A stretch of 25,812 nucleotides of DNA from a virus. How positions within the stretch are numbered: the stretch's first letter is position 1; every line of letters starts with the position of its first letter. Made by a program: the position numbers and the translations under genes. The stretch lies in the IMG/VR virus record IMGVR_UViG_3300020451_000293, positions 1-25,812 of that record; one strand, given 5' to 3'. The notes under the pieces are model-generated. The model was not told the origin of the DNA. It made no database searches and worked only from the letters and a program-made list of their open reading frames with translations. Shown piece after piece: positions 17,860 through 24,765 of the stretch.

Positions 17860-18105
17860 TTATGCTAAAGCAGTAGTTGTTACAGTTGTATTGCCAGTAG
17901 TTGATGATACAGTTAGTACATCAACAGCAGCAGTACCACCAGTAGCCGAAACAACAAGAATAATATCAAATTGTTTCAGATTAGTAGTAACATCGTTAAA
18001 ATAACCAGAGCCGGATATAGTGCCAACGGCATCAGCTGATTTGTAATACCAAATAGCTGGTGAAGCACCACCGACTTTTTTCAATTCACTTGATGATAAA
18101 GCCAT
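17860..18105 (-). CDS. Small head protein, probable capsid decoration protein
   Basis: 81 residues, beta-rich, ending in Thr/Val repeats (TVSSTTGNTTVTTTALA); the N-terminus reads MALSSSELKKVGGASPAIWYYKSAD, with a WYY cluster. Small proteins of this kind are encoded right after the capsid gene in many marine phages and are found in virions. The gene follows the capsid stop by nine bases, with GGAG six bases before its ATG. Decoration of the capsid lattice or head-surface fiber is inferred from place, size and composition. A head-tail joining role is an alternative. The strong hairpin downstream separates it from the tail genes, so it would be expressed together with the capsid. Confidence 0.85.
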   Translation of the reverse strand: MALSSSELKKVGGASPAIWYYKSADAVGTISGSGYFNDVTTNLKQFDIILVVSATGGTAAVDVLTVSSTTGNTTVTTTALA

Positions 18106-18114
18106 GTTTTACTC

Positions 18115-18942
18115 CTATACCGATTCGTCTATAACGACTTCAATAATGCCAGTAGTATCGACAGCAATCGATCCCATTGACATATATGAGGTTACAAGGT
18201 TACTAACTTTTTCTGGAATGTAATTCACTTCTGTTCTAACATCCGATCCTGTTGCAGTTCCAATAGCAGATTTATGGTAAGCAAAACATTTTCTATCATT
18301 AGTAGAAATAGGTAATGCTGAATGGATCATAAAGTTAAATCCTAGCCATTGTTTCTGTGTAAAACCACTTGGGAAAGGTTGCTCAGCCTCTTTGACATAA
18401 TCTGTGTTAACAAATTCGTCAATAGCCAACAAGTCTGCCCATCCTTCTGGTGACACTACAAAGTATCTTTGTCCGTCATCAGGGATGTCTGCTTCATTCA
18501 TGGAAACAAAAGCGTTTAATACTTTAGCTTTTGTTAAACCAGCTGAACCAGCAGCGATTGTTGTACCATTACCAGCGTCAAGAGCAGAGATGATAAGGTC
18601 ATCAGTCTTTCTTCCTAATGCGTTTGCAGCATTAGTAGCGACTACTTGTCTTTCATCAATGTTTGTCTTGAGTAGGTCAAGAGTGTCAATATAATCAGCT
18701 GCATAATAATCAGACAATGTGACATCAACATTAGTATGTGTGAGGTCCATGCTTGTTACTTCTGCATGTCTTGATTTAGTAACAGCTTCGCCTTTACCGA
18801 TTTTTTGGAATCGTGCAGTTGAACCAGTTACATTATTGACTTGGCGAGTTGTGTTTTTGAGCTTAGCACCAGCTCTTTGATAAGCAAGGTGGACTTCACT
18901 CTCGAACTGCGTAATAAACGCTTGATCTATGGATAATGCCAT
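18115..18942 (-). CDS. Major capsid protein, T7 gp10-like / HK97 fold
   Basis: 275 residues, shorter than T7 gp10A (345). N-terminal helix (SIDQAFITQFESEVHLAYQR), then the extended arm with VTGSTARFQKIGKGEA, the E-loop-like region TSMDLTHTNVDVTLSDYYAADYID, a helix with NAANALGRKTDDLI, the P-domain pattern YFVVSPEGWADLLAIDEFVN, the turn GFTQKQWLGFNFMIHSALP, and a C-terminal beta sheet (DTTGIIEVVIDE). This series is typical of podovirus capsids. AAGGAG lies nine bases before the ATG, and a 109-base untranslated stretch precedes it, with a candidate promoter motif further up, which would fit extra transcription of the most abundant virion protein. Downstream comes a decoration-like gene. Confidence 0.95.
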   Translation of the reverse strand: MALSIDQAFITQFESEVHLAYQRAGAKLKNTTRQVNNVTGSTARFQKIGKGEAVTKSRHAEVTSMDLTHTNVDVTLSDYYAADYIDTLDLLKTNIDERQVVATNAANALGRKTDDLIISALDAGNGTTIAAGSAGLTKAKVLNAFVSMNEADIPDDGQRYFVVSPEGWADLLAIDEFVNTDYVKEAEQPFPSGFTQKQWLGFNFMIHSALPISTNDRKCFAYHKSAIGTATGSDVRTEVNYIPEKVSNLVTSYMSMGSIAVDTTGIIEVVIDESV

Positions 18943-19051
18943 AAATACTCTCCTTTAGTTAGAGTTAATAAAATACCTCCTGTTATCCTAGAGTACTGAT
19001 TCCAATTATCCTAAGGAATAGGGTTGGCCATTTACCTTTGGGCAGTTAACA
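18943..19051 (-). promoter_or_regulatory. Capsid leader with TAGGATAA direct repeats
   Basis: 109 bases without an ORF. TAGGATAA occurs twice on the coding strand (complements of 19006-19013 and 18983-18990), start to start 23 bases apart, and ATTCC/GGAAT forms a small stem around the first copy. It contains the capsid ribosome binding site at its end. I see no clear -10/-35. The repeats could be part of a 5' leader that affects mRNA stability or translation; function is not established. Confidence 0.35.
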
Positions 19052-19540
19052 CTAATTAATTATTTCTTGATTATTCACGCAACGCACAAAATACATACGG
19101 TTGTCATCTTCTAAGTCTATAATATCAAACTTATGATAGAGTAAAAACTTTTTTAATCCCTTTCTTCTTGAATCTGCTATGTTAAATATCAAATCAAAGT
19201 GTGTATTAAAGACTTCTACCCATGCTTTTGACTCTCTTAAGAATATAAATTTTTCTTTTTTATTCATGTTGTTAGACATTAAAAGCCATATTCGACCAGC
19301 ATTTTTATACATCTTATTGTTAACAGGAGGTGTATCTCTAAAAATTCCCCACATCATCATAGGTCCGTTTTTGTTTACAGCTACCCATGATATATCTTGT
19401 TGATGTTCTGTTAATGCTTGGACACATGCTTCTAAAGGTGAGCATCCAAGTAATTCACATTCTGCAATATCTTCGTTAGTTAGATTGTCAGCTAGTTCTG
19501 TGACTAACTGTAGATCAGGTTTAAATATACTAATTACCAC
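19052..19540 (-). CDS. gp13-like protein, acetyltransferase (GNAT) fold family
   Basis: 162 residues. It resembles the T7 gene 13 family (DUF2833, GNAT-like): acidic N-terminal helix with CSPLEACVQAL, a strand pair around WVAVNKNGPMMMWGIF, the core GRIWLLMSN near 82-90 followed by a helix (KKEKFIFLRESKAWVEVF), then FDLIFNIAD and a C-terminal strand (NRMYFVRC). In T7 gp13 is needed for virion assembly but is not retained in quantity. Here it lies between scaffold and capsid instead of after gene 12. It overlaps the scaffold gene by 11 bases, so translation is coupled. Acyl-CoA binding residues are not obvious, and catalysis is unproven. Confidence 0.85.
   Translation of the reverse strand: MVISIFKPDLQLVTELADNLTNEDIAECELLGCSPLEACVQALTEHQQDISWVAVNKNGPMMMWGIFRDTPPVNNKMYKNAGRIWLLMSNNMNKKEKFIFLRESKAWVEVFNTHFDLIFNIADSRRKGLKKFLLYHKFDIIDLEDDNRMYFVRCVNNQEIIN
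19080..19088 (-). promoter_or_regulatory. GTGCGTTGC motif upstream of capsid
   Basis: On the coding strand TTTTGTGCGTTGCGTGAATAA lies at the 3' end of the gp13-like gene, 138 bases before the capsid ATG. Same nine bases and orientation as the copies at 7874-7882 and 22329-22337. Being inside a coding sequence it could be chance, but it falls exactly where a capsid promoter would be useful. Confidence 0.38.
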
Positions 19541-20306
19541 CTAACTTTTGAAAACCCTCGTTAACTTCTGCAACAAAAGCTTCATCCCTTTTATTAGAAT
19601 CCCAATATCTAGGATCGTTCATCATTGATCTTAAGTCACTAATAGTTTGTTGTCCTGTTCCTTTGGCTACTGCATCAGCAGTATTAACACTACCAACACC
19701 CATACCCATACACCTTTCTAAAAATCTTATACCAGAAGCAGTTGTTCCTAACTCTACAACAATATCAAGTTCTTCATTTTGAAAATTAGTTGAGGCCCAT
19801 TTAGTTACGCTATCTATTCTTGCCTCAGCATTATCACCAAGTTTACTTTTTTCTTGAGCTAAATCAACTTCTATTACATTAGATTCAGCAAATTGTTTTA
19901 TACCCTCATGGAATTGTTCATCATTAAATCCCTGTTCAAATGCTGTTTTTTTCCACCAGTCTAACATAGGATTAGCAAGTATATCTTCTTGTGTGAATCC
20001 TTCTATTTCTGGAATTGTATAAGCATTTTCATCTGCTGGTCTATCCTTCATTTGCTCTGCTTTAAGTTCACCTATCAGTTCTTCTTTAAAGTCATCTTTT
20101 CTTTTACCAATCATACCTTCTAATTCTGTATATGACTTAGCTAAAGATAAATCATCTAGCTTTCCATCTTTCCAAAATTTTTCTGGTACATGATCTGGTT
20201 TGGTTGGAGTCTGGCTTTCGGTTGGTGCAGATTGGGTGGGAGGGAGATCGCCAGACTCCGTTGTTTCTTCTACTACTTGTGGTTCTACTAATGATTCTTC
20301 TGTCAT
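19530..20306 (-). CDS. Scaffolding / capsid assembly protein
   Basis: 258 residues, acidic and mostly helical. The first 45 residues are low-complexity (E, T, P, S), then FWKDGKLDDLSLAKSYTELEGMIGKRKDDF, which matches the conserved stretch 'fwkdG..n.e.l.ksY.eLe..ig' of podovirus scaffold proteins, and a C-terminal region (about 200-258) with ISDLRSMMNDPRYWDSNKRDEAFV, the usual capsid-binding end. Place between connector and capsid is the T7 gene 9 position. Its start overlaps the upstream stop as ATGA and its end overlaps the gp13-like gene by 11 bases. It would fill the prohead and leave before packaging. Confidence 0.93.
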   Translation of the reverse strand: MTEESLVEPQVVEETTESGDLPPTQSAPTESQTPTKPDHVPEKFWKDGKLDDLSLAKSYTELEGMIGKRKDDFKEELIGELKAEQMKDRPADENAYTIPEIEGFTQEDILANPMLDWWKKTAFEQGFNDEQFHEGIKQFAESNVIEVDLAQEKSKLGDNAEARIDSVTKWASTNFQNEELDIVVELGTTASGIRFLERCMGMGVGSVNTADAVAKGTGQQTISDLRSMMNDPRYWDSNKRDEAFVAEVNEGFQKLGGN

Positions 20307-20572
20307 TTATTTTGCTCCTTAGGTTTATGTGTTCTCATTCTTGTTTCAATAATGCCTACTAAATATCTCTGGCCCTCTAAGTGAAATAAAGCATCAGCTT
20401 TTATTTCAGGTCCAGCAACTCTTTCGGTTGTTATTGATTTTAAATAAGCCAATGTTTGTTGTCCGTGTGGTGTTGAAAATGTAGTAGCAAGTAAATCATT
20501 TAAAGACTCTTGATCTTTACTGCTTCTTTCATATCCATCAGGTCCCAGTATTTTCGGTTGTTGCTTCGTCAT
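20303..20572 (-). CDS. Bbp19-like small structural protein
   Basis: 89 residues when begun at ATG 20572-20570 (GGGAG nine bases upstream); a longer frame from 20626 would extend deep into the connector gene without a site. The core FSTPHGQQTLAYLKSITT followed by ALFHLEGQRYLVGIIETRM fits the Bbp19 family pattern (F-S-T-x-x-G-x-x-x-L, then a GR-x-x-V helix), small proteins found next to portal genes of podoviruses. The start lies inside the last 35 bases of the connector gene and the end overlaps the scaffold start. Function in the family is not well known; head or tail assembly is likely from position. Confidence 0.82.
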   Translation of the reverse strand: MTKQQPKILGPDGYERSSKDQESLNDLLATTFSTPHGQQTLAYLKSITTERVAGPEIKADALFHLEGQRYLVGIIETRMRTHKPKEQNK

Positions 20573-22076
20573 TTGGTATAGCTCCCATCTGTTGTGCCTG
20601 TTGTAAAACTTGCTGTCTATCAGCATCAGTCATTAACAAATCCTCTGGCACAGAGAATTTTTTAGCTAAGAATTTAGCAACCTCATCACCTTTAACTAAC
20701 ATAGGTAACATCTGTGGTCCAAACCTAGCCATGACCAATTCTAAAAATCTATCTACTGATGCAATATCTGTTTGCATCTGTGCTTGTGCTAATGGAGAAA
20801 TACTTACTACTTTAATTTCTCTGCCATTAATCTGTGGTACTTCTATTCTACCCTGTTTTTTAAGTATATGTATAACTCGTCGTAGGATTGGAGTAACCAA
20901 CTCTGCTTGTAATCTTCCAAAGGCTGATCCAATTCTTCTTGAAAGGTCTGCCATTCTTTCTGCAATTTCTGTTGCAGAGGCTGGGGTTCTGTTCGGATCG
21001 CCCAGCATATCATTGTATAAAGCTCTCTTGATGTTGTTACGCATATCCGACAAAATAATATCAGATATTCTAAAGTCACCAGCATTTTGGATCGGCTGGA
21101 GTCCAGACGAGCCTGGTGCTTTAGGTATGACAGTACCCGGCAATAACTGTATTGTATCTGTATTAACAATACCATCATCTTCCAGTTGGTATATACCCGA
21201 GATAGCCATTTGAGCATTTTCTAATATCATCTCCACAGTTAGATTGGTAGTCTTAATTGCTGCCATAGCGTTCATCAATGGTCCACGACCATATACTTCT
21301 CCAGCACATTTACCCCAACGGAAGCAAATATATGGATTAGAACCATTACCATTCATTTCTCTGTGTACTATCTTACGCTTTTCTTCTTTAATTACTACAC
21401 AATAATGATACTTTTCATCAGGCAATACAGAGTAATCTCTATATACTGTTTCAATAATATTAATTTTTTTGTCTGGATTATCTATCATACTCTGTTTCAT
21501 TTGAGATGATAGGTCTGCATCAGGATATGCAACCATAAGGTCTTTGCAGCGAACTAATCTTTTCCTATATATCGTATCAATATCGTCTTGAGGTCCTGTG
21601 TCCAAGCAGATATGAGGGAGCGGAATTGCTGTAAAGTTGACAGGGTTAATTGCGTCACCTTCTTCAACAAGTAGGCAACCTGTTCCAACAGCCAAGTCCA
21701 AGAAGCTTTCATGTACTTCTTGATTAAAGTTGGAATTTTGCAGAACTTCAAATACATATTCTGTAACATCATCGAGAGCTTTGTTAACATCTAATCTTTC
21801 CTCCTCAGGAACTTCTTGTCCTCCTACTAAGTCAGCCCATCTGGCAAAGTTTGGAACAATTCCAGCTTGTAGTCTTGATGCAAATTCTTGTACACCTACT
21901 ACAGCTGTTTCATCAAAAATTTTGTCATGTCTATTTGCACCTTGAGATTCTTGATAAAAGCTTTCTCTTTGTGGTAGCGCATATTCATAACATTCTTCAA
22001 AGGTAGTACTCCATAATTGTTTGGTAGCTTCTGCTTTCGCATACCTTTCAAGTATTTGTTTAACACTATCTGCCAT
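20538..22076 (-). CDS. Head-tail connector (portal), gp8-like
   Basis: 512 residues (T7 gp8 is 536). It shows the family series: an N-terminal helix with WSTTFEECYEYALPQRESF, FDETAVVGVQEFASRLQAGIVPNFARWADL, the helix FNQEVHESFLDLAVGTGCLLVEEG, IPLPHICLDTG, PYICFRWGKCAGEVYGRGPLM, the wing/crown transition RTPASATEIAERMADLSRRIGSAFGRLQAEL and a Gln-rich C-terminus. It forms the dodecameric portal through which DNA is pumped by the terminase and on which the tail is built. The gene begins four bases after the upstream small gene and its end overlaps the Bbp19-like gene by 35 bases. Confidence 0.96.
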   Translation of the reverse strand: MADSVKQILERYAKAEATKQLWSTTFEECYEYALPQRESFYQESQGANRHDKIFDETAVVGVQEFASRLQAGIVPNFARWADLVGGQEVPEEERLDVNKALDDVTEYVFEVLQNSNFNQEVHESFLDLAVGTGCLLVEEGDAINPVNFTAIPLPHICLDTGPQDDIDTIYRKRLVRCKDLMVAYPDADLSSQMKQSMIDNPDKKINIIETVYRDYSVLPDEKYHYCVVIKEEKRKIVHREMNGNGSNPYICFRWGKCAGEVYGRGPLMNAMAAIKTTNLTVEMILENAQMAISGIYQLEDDGIVNTDTIQLLPGTVIPKAPGSSGLQPIQNAGDFRISDIILSDMRNNIKRALYNDMLGDPNRTPASATEIAERMADLSRRIGSAFGRLQAELVTPILRRVIHILKKQGRIEVPQINGREIKVVSISPLAQAQMQTDIASVDRFLELVMARFGPQMLPMLVKGDEVAKFLAKKFSVPEDLLMTDADRQQVLQQAQQMGAIPNDEATTENTGT

Positions 22077-22079
22077 TAA

Positions 22080-22283
22080 TTAAGAACCCAGAGGATAACC
22101 TCTACCTCCCCCTACACCAGTAATGAGAGATCGTCTACCAAAACCAGATTGAAGCAATCTTTGTGCTTCGGTAGCTTCAGTCTTAAGTCTAGTACGCTCG
22201 TCTAGCTCTCCCTTTAGTTGGGCTGCTCTTGCTGCTTTTGCGTCTTGACTTTCCTTTGGTGGCTTTGGTGTTTTTATACACAT
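22080..22283 (-). CDS. Hypothetical small charged protein upstream of portal
   Basis: 67 residues, highly charged, with a Lys/Pro-rich start (MCIKTPKPPKESQD), a helix of A, R, E, L and Q (about 16-47) and a conserved-looking end GFGRRSLITGVGGGRGYPLGS. The Gly/Arg-rich tail resembles those of many small proteins encoded just before portal genes in marine podoviruses, but I cannot name the family. Ribosome binding site AAGGA lies nine bases before the ATG. Three bases separate it from the connector gene. A candidate promoter motif sits 46 bases upstream, so it may head a transcript for the head genes. Confidence 0.82.
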   Translation of the reverse strand: MCIKTPKPPKESQDAKAARAAQLKGELDERTRLKTEATEAQRLLQSGFGRRSLITGVGGGRGYPLGS

Positions 22284-22328
22284 ATTTTTTCATCCTTATT
22301 GCATTGGTATTTGTAAATAGAATATGAG

Positions 22329-22337
22329 CAACGCACA
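22329..22337 (-). promoter_or_regulatory. GTGCGTTGC motif upstream of head gene cluster
   Basis: On the coding strand GGAATGTGCGTTGCTCATATT lies in the 59-base gap between two small genes, 46 bases before the ATG at 22283. It is one of four copies of a shared motif that all face the head or tail genes. A role as internal promoter would let portal, scaffold and capsid be made apart from the terminase genes. Confidence 0.42.
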
Positions 22338-22342
22338 TTCCA

Positions 22343-22459
22343 TTATTTTTTCCAACCCTTCTTCATTTGAGAGTATGCTTTTTTACTTATTGTTGTTTTT
22401 TTCTTTGACCTAGAAATACCTTTTCTTTGTCTTTTTTTTATGTTTGCTAATAAACTCAT
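22343..22459 (-). CDS. Small basic protein, 38 residues
   Basis: Starts at ATG 22459-22457, one base after the stop of the upstream gene, and ends at TAA 22345-22343. The product (MSLLANIKKRQRKGISRSKK, then KTTISKKAYSQMKKGWKK) has 14-15 Lys/Arg in 38 residues. The pattern 'MSL-x-ANI-x-KR-x-x-x-G-x-SRSK...STIS-x-KAY' is one I associate with small basic proteins encoded near terminase and portal genes in marine podoviruses. It may bind nucleic acid during packaging, but that is inference from charge and place only. Coupled translation with the 85-residue gene explains the lack of its own strong site. Confidence 0.75.
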   Translation of the reverse strand: MSLLANIKKRQRKGISRSKKKTTISKKAYSQMKKGWKK

Positions 22460-22460
22460 G

Positions 22461-22718
22461 TTACCATTTTACCTTATTTGCCCAGTAAGCTGCGGACAAT
22501 TTTCCTTTCTTTATGTTGCTTGCGTGCCTTGCTTTAAATGATCTGCTTCTTGCAGTATTATCTTTATCGCCTGACACTCCTTGTTGACCAAACCTAATTG
22601 TTTTTATTACATCCCCTACTTTAGCTAAGACTACATGTGATTTAGTTTTATGCCCAGGTGTTCTTTTTGGTTTGTTATATCCACTAAGTTTTAATCTTTT
22701 TAATAATGACTCACTCAT
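22461..22718 (-). CDS. Small basic conserved phage protein
   Basis: 85 residues from ATG 22718-22716, chosen over a TTG five codons up because AGGA lies seven bases upstream and the conserved part begins at MSESLLKRLKLSGYNKPKRTPGH. The centre THKTKSHVVLAKVGD- and VIKTIRFGQQGVSG-like strands and the end FKARHASNIKKGKLSAAYWANKVKW are characteristic of a conserved small protein of cyano- and other marine phages with no assigned function. The ends are strongly basic, and a beta hairpin is likely in the middle. Its start overlaps the stop of the 26-residue membrane peptide as ATGA. Part of a cluster of four tiny genes between large terminase and portal. Confidence 0.88.
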   Translation of the reverse strand: MSESLLKRLKLSGYNKPKRTPGHKTKSHVVLAKVGDVIKTIRFGQQGVSGDKDNTARSRSFKARHASNIKKGKLSAAYWANKVKW

Positions 22719-22795
22719 TTTTTTCCTGTCCAATAATTTAACAGTAGAGATATTAACGCAGCAATACCGAATATGTCAAAGTACGATAGGTGCAT
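22715..22795 (-). CDS. 26-residue membrane micropeptide
   Basis: ATG 22795-22793 overlaps the TAA of the large terminase gene (TAATG), and the TGA (22717-22715) overlaps the ATG of the next gene (ATGA). A GGAG site lies nine bases upstream, inside the terminase gene. The product is MHLSYFDIFGIAALISLL followed by LNYWTGKK: a single hydrophobic span of about 17 residues with a Lys-Lys end, so N-out or N-in anchoring in the inner membrane is possible. Both junctions have the coupling form used elsewhere in this block, which argues for a real gene despite its size. Function unknown; alternatives are a translation bridge between its two neighbours or a lysis or exclusion peptide. Confidence 0.6.
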   Translation of the reverse strand: MHLSYFDIFGIAALISLLLNYWTGKK

Positions 22796-24315
22796 TAAAA
22801 CTTACTCCAGAAACTTTTTTCTTTTTTTCTAGCTCTTTGTTTATCAAATGGATTAAAAGATGCTTTTGCTTGAAAGGCATTTCTTAATGCTCCCCCATGT
22901 GTTATGCTTCGCCCTTCTCCTGATCCTAGCATCAGGTATTGTAAAGCATCATGCACATGGGAGAATCTATTTTTGTTAGGGCTTTCTTGGTATCTTTCCT
23001 GTCCTGTTACTTGTAATCTTCTATAGTGATAGCCACCATCAAATCCAGCTATAAGTTCTTTACATCTTTTATCTATGATTACTCCAGACTGGCCTTCAAG
23101 CATACGAGTTAGTCCAGCGTTTACAGACTCTAACCTTAGGCTTACATCATTACTAGGTGCTGGATAGACTTGTACTCCAGCTCCTCTCATTATTTGGAAT
23201 GGTGTACTCTCATCAGTCTGCGCTCTAAAGTCACCAGCTGGATCACCCCACATTTGTAGGTCACAACCCTGATAATTCTGTGCAATCTCTTGTCGCATTA
23301 GCTCAGCAAAGCGTACGATACCCATGTCAATACACACAACTTCCTTTAAGATGTGCCATCTTCCGCGAATTTTTTGGGCAAATACGGCAGCTGGAGTCAA
23401 TCCAAAGTCCATACCTACATAGACTGTATTACCATTTGCTACTGGTATATGTTCTTCTGCTACATGAATGAGCTTATTAAAGTCTGGATATACTGGCTTA
23501 CCATCATCTAATCTACCTAATCGGTTCATAACATAGATGTCTATCCAAGATTTAGTCTTACCATTAACTATATTATTGTAGTATTCTGGGGTTAAATGCT
23601 TTTTGTTTTCTGCTTTATCATTAGACTTATATCCTATTATTTCATTCTCATTGTTTCTATTTTCTACCATACCTCCTGGCTGATTCCAAAACATCCAGTT
23701 ATCAGGCTTCACTAACATCAACGCTTCTTCTCGTGATATATGTTCTGGTACTATAGAATCTCCTGACATAACAGCCCACCAATGATCTTCTTCTGGAGCG
23801 TTAGTATCACATATAACTCCATACCAAGTAGGTCCACCATCTTTCATAGAGGGGAATCTACCTACTCTCATAGTACACGCATCAATAATAGACTTAGGAA
23901 TCTCTCTTGCCTCGTTCACCCATATACCAGTTAGCTCTAATGAAAGCAGCTTCTTTACATCTTCTGGTCTATCTAGGGCTAAAAAAATTATCTCAACATC
24001 TATATTACCTTTCTTGATATGGTGTGTAAAAGGAACAGACCAGCGAAAATTTCCCCAGTCATTCTCAGGAAACCAGTCAAGCCAAGTCTTTATTGTTGTT
24101 GTTCTAAGCTGTGGATTAGTGTTTCTTATAACTGCCCAGCGACTTTTCTTAATACCATCTTCATTGGGCTTTTGCATTAAGGCACGCCTAAAAATTTCTA
24201 TGCAGCATGCTACAGATTTGCCAGAACCTACTGGACCACGAAGCCCACGAAAGAACGAATCATCTTTCATAAAGGTTTTCAAGGTGTCGCCATCTGGTTT
24301 GTATTTAAGTTGCAC
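22795..24315 (-). CDS. Terminase large subunit (ATPase-nuclease)
   Basis: 506 residues. ATPase half: Walker A GPVGSGKS at 27-34, Walker B GIWVNE with the catalytic Glu at 135, and the coupling motif VICDTNAP near 167-174. Nuclease half (RNase H fold): GMDFG at 301-305, WGDPAGD near 356-362 and HDALQY near 455-460, giving the three expected acidic positions. It cuts and pumps DNA into the prohead through the portal. The start is GTG 24315-24313, with AAGGA about ten bases upstream, inside the 3' end of the zinc-ribbon gene. Unlike T7, where the terminase genes come last, here they open the late block, next to the noncoding region. Confidence 0.96.
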   Translation of the reverse strand: MQLKYKPDGDTLKTFMKDDSFFRGLRGPVGSGKSVACCIEIFRRALMQKPNEDGIKKSRWAVIRNTNPQLRTTTIKTWLDWFPENDWGNFRWSVPFTHHIKKGNIDVEIIFLALDRPEDVKKLLSLELTGIWVNEAREIPKSIIDACTMRVGRFPSMKDGGPTWYGVICDTNAPEEDHWWAVMSGDSIVPEHISREEALMLVKPDNWMFWNQPGGMVENRNNENEIIGYKSNDKAENKKHLTPEYYNNIVNGKTKSWIDIYVMNRLGRLDDGKPVYPDFNKLIHVAEEHIPVANGNTVYVGMDFGLTPAAVFAQKIRGRWHILKEVVCIDMGIVRFAELMRQEIAQNYQGCDLQMWGDPAGDFRAQTDESTPFQIMRGAGVQVYPAPSNDVSLRLESVNAGLTRMLEGQSGVIIDKRCKELIAGFDGGYHYRRLQVTGQERYQESPNKNRFSHVHDALQYLMLGSGEGRSITHGGALRNAFQAKASFNPFDKQRARKKEKSFWSKF

Positions 24316-24505
24316 GCTTACTGATCCTTTTTTCGTAACATGGTGTACAAAGTATTATATCACCACCAGTAATAATAAAGCTATCTCCTTGATGCACAGA
24401 CCTTTCGCATATACGACACGGCCCGATAAGTCCTCCCCTTTTGTTTTGGTGTAGCTCCTGAGGTGTCATATCCCTCTTTAACTTCTTCTTCTTTACTCCT
24501 ACCAC
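24305..24505 (-). CDS. Small zinc-ribbon protein
   Basis: 66 residues from a GTG (24505-24503) that overlaps the stop of the previous gene (TAGTG) and has GGAGGA four to five bases upstream. After a strongly basic start (VGVKKKKLKR), two CxxC pairs, Cys30/Cys33 (GPCRICE) and Cys53/Cys56 (LCTPCYE), are separated by 19 residues with a beta-hairpin-like stretch (DSFIITGGDIIL), the spacing of a zinc ribbon. Binding of DNA or RNA or of a partner protein is likely for this fold. Location between small and large terminase suggests a packaging accessory. Its end overlaps the large terminase start by 11 bases. No named family recognised. Confidence 0.8.
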   Translation of the reverse strand: MVGVKKKKLKRDMTPQELHQNKRGGLIGPCRICERSVHQGDSFIITGGDIILCTPCYEKRISKRAT

Positions 24506-24765
24506 TATTCCTCCGTGTAGTGTTCCACCCTATCGCTAAATGCTTTTCGGACAAAATAATCCAAAAAATTTTTCTGGAATAAGAGAGTATAGATGTCCTT
24601 ATCCTCCGCATATACTCCAACCCTACCATCGCCATGCTCAACAACACAAGTGAGAGATACAATGTCATCCCTATACTTGATAAGGTGATCCAGTACAGAA
24701 TCAGTTGTATGCCCTGTGTTATCATCATTTGTTGTAAACTCTATTATGTTGTCATCATTTGACAT
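24505..24765 (-). CDS. Hypothetical acidic protein between terminase genes
   Basis: 86 residues from ATG 24765-24763; a GTG 18 bases up (24783) would add six residues and neither start has a clear ribosome binding site. The protein is acidic, with an Asp/Asn/Thr-rich start (MSNDDNIIEFTTNDDN), a central pattern IVSLTCVVEHGDGRVGVYAED that looks like two beta strands, and a helical end (FLDYFVRKAFSDRVEHY). I do not recognise it. Its stop overlaps the zinc-ribbon start. A GTGCGTT motif and a T tract lie just upstream, so transcription may be boosted or attenuated here. Confidence 0.75.
   Translation of the reverse strand: MSNDDNIIEFTTNDDNTGHTTDSVLDHLIKYRDDIVSLTCVVEHGDGRVGVYAEDKDIYTLLFQKNFLDYFVRKAFSDRVEHYTEE

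Noticed and set aside
20731-21213. 160-codon plus-strand open frame and a 124-codon minus frame in the same place
   Set aside because: Both are shadows of the well-supported connector gene.
22719-22733. Longer N-terminus for the 85-residue protein from a TTG at 22733
   Set aside because: The ATG at 22718 has the better site and matches where conserved sequence begins; the bases upstream fit the end of the 26-residue peptide.
24381-24728. 115-codon minus-strand frame overlapping two small genes
   Set aside because: Its translation is low-quality, starts without a site, and covers the zinc-ribbon gene whose four Cys and strong SD make better sense.
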